NCBI GenBank assembly: GCA_000227525.2 | Contig: AGIG01000007.1 | Coordinates: forward strand, 124,001-188,000 | Source: a gamma proteobacterium HIMB30 | GTDB taxonomy: Bacteria; Pseudomonadota; Gammaproteobacteria; Pseudomonadales; Litorivicinaceae | Reading direction: 5' to 3' | Length of the DNA: 64,000 nucleotides | Shown: positions 19,868 to 32,430 of the stretch, one piece after another | Position numbering within the stretch: position 1 is the first letter of the stretch | How the letters are laid out: each line of letters opens with the position of its first letter | Made by a program: the position numbers and the translations under genes | The notes under the pieces: generated by a model | Told to the model about the DNA's origin: nothing | Databases searched by the model: none | What the model saw: only the letters and a program-made list of their open reading frames with translations

Positions 19868-20247
19868 GTCACCTCCTCACCAGATAACAAGTCATTGTCC
19901 CGATACAACTGAACTGCGCTCGAGAATTGATCGGCAGATACCGCCGTCACCTGGAGCTCGAGACGATATGACATCTTAGGTTGTTGTATAAGCAGGTAAT
20001 GCAGCGATTGAAATTGCTCAGTCGGTAAGGCGACGATCTCACCTTAATCATAGAGTGTCCAAGCACCTGTTTGTTGCAACGTCTGACTGAGGCTCAAAGC
20101 AGCTGAAGCCGCGTCATACATGAACGCCTCAGTGCGACGCTCAGCCTCGCGAGCCTCTAGATCAGGCCCTCGACTCAACATCACAACGAATAAAAGACTG
20201 ACGATGGACAGAGCCATCAGGCTCTCAGATAAAGCAAATCCGCGCAT
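19843..20247 (-). pseudogene. PilV-like minor pilin interrupted by an in-frame TAA
   Basis: From the ATG at 20247 (GGAGG just upstream) the frame reads MRGFALSESLMALSIVSLLF, a good prepilin N-terminus with cleavage glycine and Glu5. It stops after 67 codons at TAA (20044-20046). The same frame continues open for another 66 codons (starting GEIVALPTEQ and including SYRLELQVTAVSADQF and EEVTW) to a TAG at 19843-19845 that overlaps the pilW start. Without read-through the 176 bp between this stop and pilW would be the only sizeable gap in an otherwise overlapping operon. A nonsense mutation in an ancestral gene of about 133 residues, or a sequencing error, is the best explanation. Confidence 0.65.
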
Positions 20248-20310
20248 ACCACCTCCGTGTGGGTAGTACAGCAGAGCAAAACGAAACAAGCAGGCGATTG
20301 AACTTCGGTG

Positions 20311-21258
20311 CTAGTCCACCGAGTGAAGCCTCAATTCCTTCGGCAGTGAAAATTGAATTGACTCGTCAACACCGGGCTCCTGCGAGATTGTCTCAGCGCC
20401 CAGTTCTTCCAATCGCGCGCACACTGCACGCACGATATTTTCAGGTGCTGAAGCGCCCGCCGTGACCGCAATGGCAGTGGCTGCCTGAACCCAAGCCGGA
20501 TCAATCTGTTCGGGACCATCAATGAGATAGGACTGCGAGCCCAAACGCACCGCAAGCTCTCTCAGACGGTTGGAATTCGATGAGTTCGGGGAACCCACCA
20601 CTAACACAAGATCGTGTGCAACCGCCAAACGCTTGACGGCATCCTGACGGTTTTGAGTGGCGTAACAGATATCGTCCTTCCGCGGTCCTTGAATCTCCGG
20701 AAACCGCTCACGCAAGATATCAATGATCCGCGCGGTATCATCCATCGACAGTGTCGTTTGTGTCACAAATGATGCAGTTGTCGGATCATCGATCTGAACT
20801 GTCCGCGCACCATCTTCATCTTCGACCAGCTTGATCGTTCCACCATTTGAGGTATCAAACTGACCCATCGTCCCTTCAACCTCCGGATGCCCTGCGTGAC
20901 CAATCAAGATGCACTCTCGCCCCTCTTTGGAGAATTTAATCACTTCCATATGCACTTTGGTGACCAAAGGACAGGTTGCGTCAAATACTTTCAGTTGACG
21001 CCGCGCGGCCTCGTCTTGGACCGCACGCGACACCCCATGGGCAGAGAAAATGACAATAGTGTCATCCGGGACTTCATCGAGTTCATCAACAAAAATAGCA
21101 CCCCGCGCCTTCAAGTCGTCAACGACCGTTTTGTTGTGGACCACTTCATGACGGACATAGACCGGCGTCCCAAAAACCTCGAGCGCTCGATTCACGATGT
21201 CGATCGCTCGATCAACACCAGCACAAAAACCACGAGGATTCGCAAGCGTCACGTGCAT
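20311..21258 (-). CDS. ispH: 4-hydroxy-3-methylbut-2-enyl diphosphate reductase
   Basis: Last enzyme of the MEP isoprenoid pathway, releasing IPP and DMAPP with a [4Fe-4S] cluster. The cluster cysteines are seen at C12 ([10 protein letters not shown]), in [10 protein letters not shown] and in [22 protein letters not shown] and [10 protein letters not shown] are also family motifs. 315 aa, the normal length. Start overlaps the fkpB stop by one base. The order lspA-fkpB-ispH is conserved in E. coli and Pseudomonas. Confidence 0.97.
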   Translation of the reverse strand: MHVTLANPRGFCAGVDRAIDIVNRALEVFGTPVYVRHEVVHNKTVVDDLKARGAIFVDELDEVPDDTIVIFSAHGVSRAVQDEAARRQLKVFDATCPLVTKVHMEVIKFSKEGRECILIGHAGHPEVEGTMGQFDTSNGGTIKLVEDEDGARTVQIDDPTTASFVTQTTLSMDDTARIIDILRERFPEIQGPRKDDICYATQNRQDAVKRLAVAHDLVLVVGSPNSSNSNRLRELAVRLGSQSYLIDGPEQIDPAWVQAATAIAVTAGASAPENIVRAVCARLEELGAETISQEPGVDESIQFSLPKELRLHSVD

Positions 21259-21704
21259 CAGTGTGTCTCCGATGGAACAACGGACAAAATCTCGACCTCA
21301 AACTCAAGATCACGACCCGCGAGAGGGTGATTAAAGTCAACGGTCACCATCGTGTCATCGATTGTCGAGACGACACCCGGCAACTCGGATTTGGCTTTAT
21401 CCTGAAAACTCACCACCAGACCTTCCGATAATTCAACCGATGGGTCGAACTGATCTTTCGGAATTCGCTGCACATTGGATGGATTATGCTGACCAAACCC
21501 GTCTTTGGGTTCAATGCGTTCGATTTTCCGCTCACCTGCTCTCATGCCATGAATCACCGCTTCGAAAGCGGCAGGTAAATTACCATCGCCAATCACCAAT
21601 TCAGTGGGCTTTTTTTCAAATGTTGAATCCACGAGTTCGCCGGTATCTGCAAGTTTCAGAGAGAAATGCAGTTCAACTTTGCAATTTGGGCCGATGTCGA
21701 GCAT
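21258..21704 (-). CDS. fkpB: FKBP-type peptidyl-prolyl isomerase FkpB (SlpA)
   Basis: Small cytoplasmic prolyl isomerase/chaperone of the SlpA type, 148 aa. The FKBP half-barrel with an inserted IF chaperone domain is seen as [20 protein letters not shown], then the IF insert ([18 protein letters not shown]), closing with the diagnostic [20 protein letters not shown]. It overlaps the lspA 3' end by 32 bp, a longer overlap than usual; no better internal start exists because the first strand begins at residue 9. Confidence 0.93.
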   Translation of the reverse strand: MLDIGPNCKVELHFSLKLADTGELVDSTFEKKPTELVIGDGNLPAAFEAVIHGMRAGERKIERIEPKDGFGQHNPSNVQRIPKDQFDPSVELSEGLVVSFQDKAKSELPGVVSTIDDTMVTVDFNHPLAGRDLEFEVEILSVVPSETH

Positions 21705-22152
21705 CTAAATACCATCCGATTAATAAACAGCCTGCTGCTAACGTAATGCTTGTGTCGGCAACATTAAAGGCCGGGAACGACCAATGTCCCCAATGAAAGT
21801 GCAAAAAATCCACCACATAGCCAAAAGCCACACGATCGATCGCGTTTCCAATCGCGCCAGGAATCAAGAGCACGAAGCCTGCTTGCATCCATTGACATAA
21901 CTCTGGATCGCGCAACGACCACAGTGAATATGCAGACACACCCACCGCCAAAACCAGAAACAGCCATTGTTGCCACCCACCTGCCTCTGCCAAAAAGCTA
22001 AACGCAGCACCAGTATTGTGTAAAAGCGTGAAAGAAAAAAACGGAAGCAAGTTCACCGGCTCAGCATAGTTCAGGTAGGTCGATGCCAGTAGCTTGGTGC
22101 ACTGGTCGACCAGGAAAATCGTCCCAATCACCAGTGCAAAATCAAGCCTCAT
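21673..22152 (-). CDS. lspA: Lipoprotein signal peptidase (signal peptidase II)
   Basis: Inner-membrane aspartyl protease that removes signal peptides from diacylglyceryl-prolipoproteins. 159 aa with four membrane helices; the two catalytic aspartates lie in [15 protein letters not shown] and [24 protein letters not shown] is the conserved N-terminal loop. ATGA overlap with ileS, a very widely conserved pair. Confidence 0.96.
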   Translation of the reverse strand: MRLDFALVIGTIFLVDQCTKLLASTYLNYAEPVNLLPFFSFTLLHNTGAAFSFLAEAGGWQQWLFLVLAVGVSAYSLWSLRDPELCQWMQAGFVLLIPGAIGNAIDRVAFGYVVDFLHFHWGHWSFPAFNVADTSITLAAGCLLIGWYLDARHRPKLQS

Positions 22153-24974
22153 GCAAATGTTCGCTCTTCGCCTGAACCTTCAACATTATCGACACAACGC
22201 GTGCACAGAGTAGGGTGCTCGTTCATAGTGCCGACATCCGGGCGATGATGCCAACAGCGCTCACATTTCTCCGATGAAGTCGCGGAGACCACAACCGACA
22301 ATTGCGAGAATGCAGGATCAGAGACTGCTGGGCTGGGTGCATCCGACAATCGGTGTAAGGTCACTTCGGATGTAATCGTGACAAACCGTAATTCGTCACC
22401 CAAGGTGGCTAGGGCATCAAACACTGGGCCTTCAGCATACAACGCGACCTCAGCCGATAACGAACCCTTCACCAACCCATCATTTCGGGCCGCTTCAATC
22501 GCCTTATTGACCAATTCTTTGGCTGACTGGATTAACGACCAATCCACCGTTGCACGACCACTTGCTTGAGGAAGCTCTGCCTCAGTCATCGCAAACACAA
22601 ATTGGTGCGGCCGAGTCCCAGGCATGACTTCCCAAATTTCTTGCGCTGTAAACGATAAGATCGGCGCCATCCAACGAACGAGCGCATCGGTAATCCAGTA
22701 TATCGCCGTCTGACAACTTCTCCGGGCATGGCTATCTGCTTTCAGTGTGTATTGGCGATCTTTGATGATATCGAGATAGAACCCCCCGAGATCATCCACA
22801 CAGAAGTGGTGTAATGCTTGGGTCACTTCAGAAAATTCATAACACTCGTAGTGAGTCACAATCTTTTCCGAAAGCGCTGCCGTACGGCGGATCATTTCAG
22901 CATCCAGTGACACCAAGTCATCCATGGCGACCTGATCAGTTTCTGGATTGAAGCCAGCCATATTCGCCAACAAGAATCGCGATGTGTTGCGGATACGGCG
23001 ATAGGTATCTGATGTTCGGTTGAGGATCTCGTGACTGACTGTCATTTCTTTTGTGAAGTCAGTTGACGCAATCCACAATCGCAAAATATCAGCACCCAAG
23101 GTATTCATCACATCCTGCGGTGGAATCACATTACCGAGCGACTTCGACATTTTTCGGCCGTCTTGATCCACAGTAAACCCATGGGTTAGCAGGCCCTCAT
23201 AAGGCGCGCGACCATGAATCGCAACAGAGGTCAGAAGCGATGACTGGAACCAGCCTCGGTGCTGATCAGACCCTTCAAGGTATAAATCTGCAGGGAAGCG
23301 AAGACCATCACGACGCCCGAGCACTGATGCATGGGTTGTTCCGGAATCAAACCAAACATCCAGCACATCCGTGACCTTACGGTAATCCGCAGCATCATCA
23401 CCAAGTAACTCGCTCGGTTCGAGATCAAACCAAGCATTAATCCCGCCTTGTTCAATTTTTGCCGCGATTTTTTCAAACAGTGCTTCTGTCTCAGGATGCA
23501 ACTGACTCGTCTCTTTATGCACGAACACAGTGATTGGGACACCCCAATTACGTTGCCGTGAAATACACCAGTCAGGCCGGTCCTGGAGCATCGCAGCGAG
23601 GCGATTCTTACCCCAGTTCGGTGTGAATGAGATTTTTGAATCGACTGCTTCTCGAGCCGTCTCGAGAAGCCCCTCACCTTGCATACGAATAAACCATTGA
23701 GGGGTCGCTCGATAAATCACCGGTGTTTTGTGCCGCCAACAATGTGGGTAGGAGTGTTCAAGCTTTGCTCGATGAACCAAACGACCCTTGTCTGCGAGGT
23801 ACTCTGCAATCACCGGTCCGGCTTTTTCAACATGCAGGCCTGCAACGACAGACACTGAATCAGCAAACGTTCCGTCATCACGCACTGGTGTCAATAATTC
23901 AATATCGAGCGCTTTGGCTTCATTAAAATCTTCAAGACCATAGGCAGGCGCCGAGTGAACAGCACCGGTACCTGCTTCGAGCGTCACATGCTCGCCGGTA
24001 ATCACAGGAACAATCCGCTCATCCCATGGTGCTTCACATTGAATTCCAGCGAGTGTGGCGCCCGTGGTGTGACCGAGGATTGTAAATTTATCGATACCAT
24101 AACGCGCTGACAACGCCTCCAGACGTCCCTCAGCTAAAACCAAGGTCCAGCTTGCGCCATCCTTTGTAAACCGCGCGAGCACATATGGGAGCTCAGCGTT
24201 CACTGCGACAAATTGGTTCGCTGGAAGGGTCCAAGGCGTGGTTGTCCAAATCGCCATCGAGGCGTTTGAAGCGACATCTGATGACACGCCAAAGGCGCTT
24301 TCGATTTGATTAGTGTTTTGAATTGGAAAGGCGACATCAACGGTCCAAGTCTGACGGTCCTGATACTCGACTTCAGCTTCAGCCAACGCACTTTCGCAAT
24401 CCATACACCAATACACAGGCTTTGCGCCTTGGTGGAAATGACCGTTGTTGATAATTCGTCCCAATGATCGAACGATATCTGCCTCGACGTTGTAATTCAT
24501 CGTCAGGTAGGGATTATCCCAATCACCCAAGATACCAAGACGCTGAAAGTCAACTTTCTGTCGCTCGATTTGAGAGGCTGCGTAGTCTCGGCAGGCATTT
24601 CTGAACTCACTCGCGGATTGAAATTGATCTCCGATTTTACCAATCGTCGTTTCGACCTTGTGTTCGATGGGCAACCCGTGACAGTCCCAGCCTGGAACAT
24701 AGGGCGAGTTATATCCCGCCAGTCCTTTGGCTTTGACAATAATGTCTTTCAACACTTTATTCACCGCGTGACCGATATGAATATCACCATTGGCGTACGG
24801 AGGGCCGTCATGCAGAATAAAGGTCTTTTCTCGATTCGCCTGCGCGTCGCGGATCTGCTGATACCAATCGTCCGCAATCCATGACGCAATCATGTCAGGC
24901 TCACGTTTCGCCAAGTTTCCGCGCATAGGAAACTCAGTGTCAGGAAGATTCAGTGTCTGTTTGTAATCAGTCAT
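22149..24974 (-). CDS. ileS: Isoleucyl-tRNA synthetase
   Basis: Class I synthetase charging tRNA-Ile, with editing against valine. 941 aa. HIGH motif in [16 protein letters not shown] near residue 60, the CP1 editing insertion (about residues 200-400, with [15 protein letters not shown]), KMSKS in [10 protein letters not shown] near residue 600, an anticodon-binding helical domain, and a C-terminal zinc finger [12 protein letters not shown]...CTRC. Bacterial IleS1 type, mupirocin-sensitive class by architecture. Confidence 0.98.
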   Translation of the reverse strand: MTDYKQTLNLPDTEFPMRGNLAKREPDMIASWIADDWYQQIRDAQANREKTFILHDGPPYANGDIHIGHAVNKVLKDIIVKAKGLAGYNSPYVPGWDCHGLPIEHKVETTIGKIGDQFQSASEFRNACRDYAASQIERQKVDFQRLGILGDWDNPYLTMNYNVEADIVRSLGRIINNGHFHQGAKPVYWCMDCESALAEAEVEYQDRQTWTVDVAFPIQNTNQIESAFGVSSDVASNASMAIWTTTPWTLPANQFVAVNAELPYVLARFTKDGASWTLVLAEGRLEALSARYGIDKFTILGHTTGATLAGIQCEAPWDERIVPVITGEHVTLEAGTGAVHSAPAYGLEDFNEAKALDIELLTPVRDDGTFADSVSVVAGLHVEKAGPVIAEYLADKGRLVHRAKLEHSYPHCWRHKTPVIYRATPQWFIRMQGEGLLETAREAVDSKISFTPNWGKNRLAAMLQDRPDWCISRQRNWGVPITVFVHKETSQLHPETEALFEKIAAKIEQGGINAWFDLEPSELLGDDAADYRKVTDVLDVWFDSGTTHASVLGRRDGLRFPADLYLEGSDQHRGWFQSSLLTSVAIHGRAPYEGLLTHGFTVDQDGRKMSKSLGNVIPPQDVMNTLGADILRLWIASTDFTKEMTVSHEILNRTSDTYRRIRNTSRFLLANMAGFNPETDQVAMDDLVSLDAEMIRRTAALSEKIVTHYECYEFSEVTQALHHFCVDDLGGFYLDIIKDRQYTLKADSHARRSCQTAIYWITDALVRWMAPILSFTAQEIWEVMPGTRPHQFVFAMTEAELPQASGRATVDWSLIQSAKELVNKAIEAARNDGLVKGSLSAEVALYAEGPVFDALATLGDELRFVTITSEVTLHRLSDAPSPAVSDPAFSQLSVVVSATSSEKCERCWHHRPDVGTMNEHPTLCTRCVDNVEGSGEERTFA

Positions 24975-25912
24975 TCAGTTTCAGATCCAGTTAATACGCT
25001 CAGTAATTCCAAAGCCTTTGCGTTATCGACCTGAATTTGTGCGGTCAACGCATCGATGCTTTCGAATTTTTGTTCAGCGCGAATAAATACCCGCGGAGTC
25101 ACGATCAGGGTGCGACCATACAACTCCCCAGTAAACTCGTGCAAATGCACTTCCAAGCTGACCTTTTGGCCAGAGACGGTTGGGCGTGAACCGATGTTGG
25201 CGACCCCTGTAACGACCCGTCCTTCTGGAAGCTCAACCGTGCTACCAAACACACCATGCAACGGCGGTGCGTTGGATAGCGCTATGTTAGCAGTCGGGAA
25301 TCCAATTTTCCGCCCCAATTGTTGTCCGTAACACACCCGTCCACAGAGCGCATATTGTCGACCGAGCAATTGTGATGCGCCATCGAAATCATGGGTCTTC
25401 AACAAATCCCGTATCCGTGACGACGAAACCCGCTCATCACCCACTCGGTGAGTATCCGACTGCTCAACCGTAAAACCAGAGCGCTCACCCGCAGCAACGA
25501 GGTAGTTGTAGTCACCCTGGCGGTCACAGCCAAACCGAAAATCATCACCGACAACCAAATGTCTCACTTGCTTCGCAGCAACCAACTGACTCACAAACGT
25601 TTCTGCCGACATCGGGCGAATATCGGAAAATTTGAGACACCAGGTGCAATCAACACCCAAGGCACTCAGGGCAGTCACTTTGGTTTTGAGATTCATCAAT
25701 CGTGCGGGTGCCACCCGACCAATACGATCTGCAAAGTATTCCTTTGGCTGTGGCTCAAACAACAACACGGTCAGCGGCAGCTGTAACTGTTTGGCAACCT
25801 GCTGGGCTTGCTGAATGACACGCTGATGCCCCACATGCACCCCATCGAAATTACCGATGGTTAAAACATGTGGTGACCGAAACTCGGTATGTCGACCAAA
25901 AACAAACTGCAT
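24971..25912 (-). CDS. ribF: Bifunctional riboflavin kinase/FAD synthetase
   Basis: Makes FMN and FAD from riboflavin. The N-terminal nucleotidyltransferase half has [13 protein letters not shown], and [11 protein letters not shown] marks its end; the C-terminal flavokinase half begins at [15 protein letters not shown] start at the ATG 25912, which lies 4 nt after the murJ stop and gives [11 protein letters not shown], like E. coli RibF; a start at 25939 would add nine residues overlapping murJ. About 313 aa. ATGA overlap with ileS. No FMN riboswitch is present. Confidence 0.95.
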   Translation of the reverse strand: MQFVFGRHTEFRSPHVLTIGNFDGVHVGHQRVIQQAQQVAKQLQLPLTVLLFEPQPKEYFADRIGRVAPARLMNLKTKVTALSALGVDCTWCLKFSDIRPMSAETFVSQLVAAKQVRHLVVGDDFRFGCDRQGDYNYLVAAGERSGFTVEQSDTHRVGDERVSSSRIRDLLKTHDFDGASQLLGRQYALCGRVCYGQQLGRKIGFPTANIALSNAPPLHGVFGSTVELPEGRVVTGVANIGSRPTVSGQKVSLEVHLHEFTGELYGRTLIVTPRVFIRAEQKFESIDALTAQIQVDNAKALELLSVLTGSETE

Positions 25913-25916
25913 CACA

Positions 25917-27464
25917 TTAACGGGCTGATGGTGGGACAAGCAAGGAAGTATACCGGATCCCTGTCAGCCTCAGAGTCACCAGATACAAAAGTCCAGAAAC
26001 AATCAGCAGAAGTGCGGTCCAACCAATCCGTTCCATGATCGTATAATCGGAAAGTACAGCAGCCGTCGGTGCCCACCAACCCACCTGAACCATCAGCAAC
26101 AATGCAAGTCCAACTTGAAGCGCAGATTTCCATGGGAGGCCCCGAATTTCATACCAGCCGCGCTGGTGCAGACCACGCAGCAACAACATCGCATTCACCC
26201 AGGCAGAGAGGGATGTTGCAAGCGCTAAGCCCACATGATCTAACGACCACACAAGAATCAGGTTGAATCCCATATTTGCGGTCATCGCAATTAACCCGAT
26301 TTTCACTGGCGTCTTGGTATCTTGGTGCGCAAAGTAATGGGGCGCGAGTACCTTAATCATCATGAATGCCGGCAGACCTGCAGCATAGGCCATCAATGAC
26401 AATGCAGATGCTTCGATATCGGTGACAGTCATCGCACCGTACTGGAATAAGGTCGACAGAATCAGCTCGGCAAATACAGCGAGCGCTGCTGCGCACGGAA
26501 GCCCTAAGACCAGAACCACCCAAATGGCCCAGCTTTGCGTTTGCCGTGATGCATTGAGGTCATCTTGCGCAAACTCACGTGACAGCTTCGGAAGAATGAC
26601 GGTGGAGACAGCGATCGCAATGACACCAAGCGGTAGCTCCATCAGGCGGTCTGAGTAGTAAAGCCAAGAAACTGACCCAGAGACCAACAACGATGCCAAC
26701 ACTGTATCCAGTAACAAATTGATCTGACTCACGGAAACACCAAACAGCGCGGGTACCATCAACTTCAAGATTTTTGAAACACCCGGATGATCTGCTTGCA
26801 AGGACGGTTTCGGCAGTAACCCCGCTGCGATCAGTGGCGGTATCTGGATGAGAAGCTGAATCAAACCAGCGATCGCAACACCGATCGCGAGCCCCATGAC
26901 CGATGGTGAAACCAGCGGTACCAAAAACAGTGCACTGCCAATCAGCGACAGATTAAGAAAAATAGGAGTCGCTGCCGGTACAGCAAATCGACCTACGCTA
27001 TTTAAGATGCCGCCAGCAAAGGCGACAAAGCAAATAAATCCAAGATAAGGGAACGTCCAGCGTAAAAGATCAGCAGTCAGCGCGAGCTTCCCTGGATCAT
27101 CAGAAAATCCAGGTGCAAACAACATCGCAATCCACGGTGCCAGAAGCACACCGAGGATGCTAATCGCCACCAGGATGAGGCCAAAGCGCCCGGCGACCTG
27201 ATCAATTAAGCGTTTGACTGATGCTTCACCATCTTTTTCGCGTGTTTCTGAAAACACAGGAACAAACGCCTGTGCAAAAGCACCTTCACCGAAAAGACGA
27301 CGAAGAAAATTTGGAATCTTAAACGCAACAAAAAACGCGTCAGCGCCAGCAGAGGCACCGACTGAGTTCGCTAGAACGATATCTCGTACCAACCCGAGCA
27401 CGCGAGACCCGAGCGTCCAACCGCCGACTGTTATGCCAGACCGAACCATCTTTTCTGTCGTCAC
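25917..27464 (-). CDS. murJ: Lipid II flippase MurJ
   Basis: Polytopic MOP-family transporter (515 aa, about 14 helices) that flips lipid II to the periplasm. Family motifs include GSRVLGLVRDIVLANSVGASAGADAF (spanning helix 1 and the first loop) and RRLFGEGAFAQAFVPVFSE, with the conserved arginines of the central cavity. Divergent from rpsT, as in Pseudomonas and many other gammaproteobacteria, with only 104 bp for both promoters. Confidence 0.95.
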   Translation of the reverse strand: MTTEKMVRSGITVGGWTLGSRVLGLVRDIVLANSVGASAGADAFFVAFKIPNFLRRLFGEGAFAQAFVPVFSETREKDGEASVKRLIDQVAGRFGLILVAISILGVLLAPWIAMLFAPGFSDDPGKLALTADLLRWTFPYLGFICFVAFAGGILNSVGRFAVPAATPIFLNLSLIGSALFLVPLVSPSVMGLAIGVAIAGLIQLLIQIPPLIAAGLLPKPSLQADHPGVSKILKLMVPALFGVSVSQINLLLDTVLASLLVSGSVSWLYYSDRLMELPLGVIAIAVSTVILPKLSREFAQDDLNASRQTQSWAIWVVLVLGLPCAAALAVFAELILSTLFQYGAMTVTDIEASALSLMAYAAGLPAFMMIKVLAPHYFAHQDTKTPVKIGLIAMTANMGFNLILVWSLDHVGLALATSLSAWVNAMLLLRGLHQRGWYEIRGLPWKSALQVGLALLLMVQVGWWAPTAAVLSDYTIMERIGWTALLLIVSGLLYLVTLRLTGIRYTSLLVPPSAR

Positions 27465-27476
27465 GCTTTACTTTCC

Positions 27477-27505
27477 TTGACCTCTGACTCCATATTCGGT
27501 ATCTT
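27477..27505 (+). promoter_or_regulatory. Promoter of rpsT with GC-rich discriminator
   Basis: TTGACC (27477-27482), 17-nt spacer, TATCTT (27500-27505), then CCCGCGCC. A G+C-rich discriminator right after the -10 is typical of stringently controlled ribosomal promoters, so ppGpp/DksA repression is a reasonable inference. Confidence 0.65.
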
Positions 27506-27568
27506 CCCGCGCCTTGAATTTCCAGTTATTTCAACTGGTTTGAAGTTTAGTGTAAGGGAGCAACCCCG

Positions 27569-27835
27569 GTGGCAAATAGTCCCCAAGCGCGTAAGCGCGC
27601 GAAGCAGGCGGATGTCCGTCGTAATCATAACGCCAGCCTGCGTTCACGGGCTCGTACATATGTTAAGAAAACACTGGCAGCAATTGCGACCGGTGAGCAA
27701 CAAGCTGCGACGGATGCTTTCCGTGAAACCACGCCAATTCTTGATAGCATGGTGACCAAAGGCATCTACAAGAAGAACAAGTGTGCTCGCATTAAGAGTC
27801 GCCTGAACGCAAAGATTAAGGCAATCGCGTCTTAA
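27569..27835 (+). CDS. rpsT: 30S ribosomal protein S20
   Basis: Primary 16S rRNA-binding protein of the small subunit, 88 aa, very basic. Starts [18 protein letters not shown], the typical S20 opening, and ends [11 protein letters not shown]. The start codon is GTG with AAGGGAG 8 nt upstream; E. coli S20 likewise uses a non-ATG start, linked to its translational autocontrol. Convergent with proB, with only 19 bp between and no clear terminator. Confidence 0.97.
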   Translation: MANSPQARKRAKQADVRRNHNASLRSRARTYVKKTLAAIATGEQQAATDAFRETTPILDSMVTKGIYKKNKCARIKSRLNAKIKAIAS

Positions 27836-27854
27836 TGCCGACATCGGTGCTGAA

Positions 27855-30222
<2,368 letters not shown>

Positions 30223-30238
30223 TCAGTGATGCGCTTAC

Positions 30239-30499
30239 TTAAGCAGAAGGCACAACACTGACGAAGCGGCGCTTGTGTGGCCCCTTCACTTCAAACTTCA
30301 CTTCGCCGTCCGCTTTTGCGAAGAGCGTGTAGTCTGTGCCACATCCGACGTTCACTCCCGGATGGAACTGTGTTCCACGCTGGCGCACAAGAATGTTACC
30401 AGCCAACACTTGTTGACCACCGAACTTCTTCACACCAAGGCGTTTACTCTCTGAATCGCGTCCGTTACGGGTACTACCACCAGCTTTCTTGTGAGCCAT
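30239..30499 (-). CDS. rpmA: 50S ribosomal protein L27
   Basis: 86-aa basic protein; its N-terminus [16 protein letters not shown] reaches the peptidyl-transferase centre, and [18 protein letters not shown] is the body motif. No N-terminal cleavage extension of the Firmicutes kind. Follows rplU by 14 bp in the conserved rplU-rpmA operon. Confidence 0.98.
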   Translation of the reverse strand: MAHKKAGGSTRNGRDSESKRLGVKKFGGQQVLAGNILVRQRGTQFHPGVNVGCGTDYTLFAKADGEVKFEVKGPHKRRFVSVVPSA

Positions 30500-30513
30500 T
30501 TTTGTCTCCTACC

Positions 30514-30825
30514 TTAACCGTTGATCGCTGTGATCTTAATTTCAGTAAACCACTGACGGTGTCCCTGGCGCTTCATGTGGTGCTTGCGACGCTTGAACTT
30601 CACGATTGTCACTTTATCACCACGGCCATGCTGAACCACCTCTGCTGACACTTTCGCACCGTCTACGACGGGTGTGCCGACTTTGATTGATTCACCTTCT
30701 CCGACCATCAGTACACGATCAAAATCGATGGTCGAACCGGTCTCGGCTTCGATTTTCTCGACCTTGATAAGCTCGCCCTCGACAACGCGATGCTGTTTGC
30801 CGCCTGTTTCAATGACCGCGTACAT
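30514..30825 (-). CDS. rplU: 50S ribosomal protein L21
   Basis: 103-aa 23S rRNA-binding protein: [17 protein letters not shown] at the start and the signature [17 protein letters not shown] near the end. Shine-Dalgarno GGAG lies 7-8 nt upstream. Transcribed from a strong promoter about 50 bp upstream, with a small hairpin in the leader. Confidence 0.98.
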   Translation of the reverse strand: MYAVIETGGKQHRVVEGELIKVEKIEAETGSTIDFDRVLMVGEGESIKVGTPVVDGAKVSAEVVQHGRGDKVTIVKFKRRKHHMKRQGHRQWFTEIKITAING

Positions 30826-30849
30826 GTTCTCACTCCGTTTTCAAATCAC

Positions 30850-30865
30850 GGTGGCTTATGCCACC
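30850..30865 (-). promoter_or_regulatory. Hairpin in the rplU leader
   Basis: GGTGGC-TTAT-GCCACC, a perfect 6-bp stem, lies between the predicted start point (about 30872) and the rplU Shine-Dalgarno. It could be part of a ribosomal-protein autoregulatory leader; conservation would be needed to tell. Confidence 0.35.
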
Positions 30866-30878
30866 CGAAAGGCGCGTA

Positions 30879-30907
30879 ATAATAGGGAGTTCCTTGGCAG
30901 ATGACAA
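30879..30907 (-). promoter_or_regulatory. Strong sigma-70 promoter of rplU-rpmA
   Basis: Minus strand TTGTCA (30907-30902), exactly 17 nt, TATTAT (30884-30879), followed by the GC-rich TACGCGCC. Five of six matches in each hexamer. This supports a stringently regulated ribosomal promoter divergent from ispB. Confidence 0.75.
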
Positions 30908-30976
30908 GTTTTAATTTCTCTTTTTCTCAACCGAATAATCGTTAGAATACAGCCTCGATTAATACCGGACGAATTC

Positions 30977-31948
30977 ATGCCGACTGCTGACCAACTCATT
31001 GATCTGATCCGACCAGATTTTGATGCATTAAACGACTTACTGATTTCTCAACTCGGATCGGATATCGATCTCATTGAACAGGTGAGCCAATATTTGATTC
31101 AGTCAGGGGGAAAACGAGTTCGGCCTCTCGTGACGTTAATGACGGCACGCGCACTCAACACTCAAAATGAGCATCACATTCCGCTCGCAGCCTCGATTGA
31201 ATGTCTCCACACCGCGACACTATTCCACGACGATGTCGTCGATAGCTCAGACGCGCGGCGTGGGCAACCCAGCGCAAACGCAATATTTGGCAACAGCGCC
31301 AGTATTTTGGTCGGCGACTTTGTGTACTCGCGCGCGTTCCAGATGATGGTTTCGGTTGGACGGCTCGACGTGCTCAAACTCCTCGCCGATACAACCAATC
31401 AAATTTCTGAAGGTGAGGTATGGCAGCTGAAAAACCAGCATCGTGCGGATGTCTCTGAGGCGGAATATGATCAAGTCATCACACGGAAAACTGCTGTACT
31501 TTTTGAGGCCGCTGCAGCCTGTGCGGGTCTTGCAACGGATCAGCCAGATGAGGTGATCGGCGCACTCAAAACCTATGGGCTGGAACTGGGATTCGCGTTT
31601 CAGCTAATCGATGACTACCTCGACTACGCTGGAGACTCAGACGATCTTGGCAAGAATTTGGGTGATGATCTGGCGGATGGAAAATGTACGCTTCCGTTAA
31701 TTAGAGCCCTGACAGAGGCCTCCAAAGAGGAGTCCGATCTCATTACGCAAGCGATTACTTTTGGGGATCGTGATCGATTTTCCGACGTGGCGGCAATTGT
31801 AACCAGAACAAGCGGACTTACCTATACCAAAGAACGTGCGTTATCCGCTGTCAAAAAGGCCAAGCAGGCACTTGAAATACTACCTGACTCAGCCTTTAAA
31901 GATGGGCTCATCGGGCTTGCGGATTTGTCAGTCAGTCGTGGTAATTGA
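30977..31948 (+). CDS. ispB: Octaprenyl diphosphate synthase
   Basis: Trans-prenyltransferase supplying the side chain of ubiquinone. 323 aa with the two aspartate-rich motifs FHDDVVDSS (near residue 85) and LIDDYLDYAGD, plus GGKRVRPLV for IPP binding. Divergent from rplU, a gammaproteobacterial constant. Chain length (C40 or C45) cannot be read with certainty. Confidence 0.94.
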   Translation: MPTADQLIDLIRPDFDALNDLLISQLGSDIDLIEQVSQYLIQSGGKRVRPLVTLMTARALNTQNEHHIPLAASIECLHTATLFHDDVVDSSDARRGQPSANAIFGNSASILVGDFVYSRAFQMMVSVGRLDVLKLLADTTNQISEGEVWQLKNQHRADVSEAEYDQVITRKTAVLFEAAAACAGLATDQPDEVIGALKTYGLELGFAFQLIDDYLDYAGDSDDLGKNLGDDLADGKCTLPLIRALTEASKEESDLITQAITFGDRDRFSDVAAIVTRTSGLTYTKERALSAVKKAKQALEILPDSAFKDGLIGLADLSVSRGN

Positions 31949-31957
31949 GGTGAAGTC

Positions 31958-32428
31958 ATGGCCAAAGCCTATTTCGCAGCCGGGTGCTTCTGGGGTGTCC
32001 AGCAGCGCTTTTCCAAATTAACAGGAGTAACAAAGACAGCGGTTGGATATATGGGTGGTGCATTGCAATCTCCCGATTATCGCTCCGTTTGCACGGGTCA
32101 GACTGGTCATGCCGAAGTGGTCGAAATTGAATACGATCCAACACAAATTGACTTCTCTACCCTCATGTCGCGCTTTTTTGAATGGCATGACCCAACGCAA
32201 GTGAATCGGCAGGGACCGGATGTTGGCACCCAATATCGAACTGCAATTTTCCCGCAAACCGACGCGCAACGGATTGAAGCGCAACAGATGATCAATCAAC
32301 TCAACCAATCCGGCGACTACCGCCAACCCATTGCAACGACCATTGAATCAGCAGATACGTTCTGGATCGCTGAAGACTATCACCAACATTATCTCGACAA
32401 GCGTGGCCTCGGCCACTGTGGAATCTAA
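31958..32428 (+). CDS. msrA: Peptide methionine (S)-S-oxide reductase MsrA
   Basis: Repairs oxidised methionine. 156 aa with the catalytic cysteine C10 in AAGCFWGVQQ, GYMGG, and the glutamates of HAEVVEIEYDP; the C-terminal GHCGI offers a resolving cysteine. Good Shine-Dalgarno (GAGGTGA), 9 bp after ispB, so possibly cotranscribed with it. Confidence 0.93.
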   Translation: MAKAYFAAGCFWGVQQRFSKLTGVTKTAVGYMGGALQSPDYRSVCTGQTGHAEVVEIEYDPTQIDFSTLMSRFFEWHDPTQVNRQGPDVGTQYRTAIFPQTDAQRIEAQQMINQLNQSGDYRQPIATTIESADTFWIAEDYHQHYLDKRGLGHCGI

Positions 32429-32430
32429 AA

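Noticed and set aside
20248-20310. Extended start (20289) of the PilV-like gene
   Set aside because: GGAGG lies just before the ATG at 20247, which also leaves a normal short prepilin leader.
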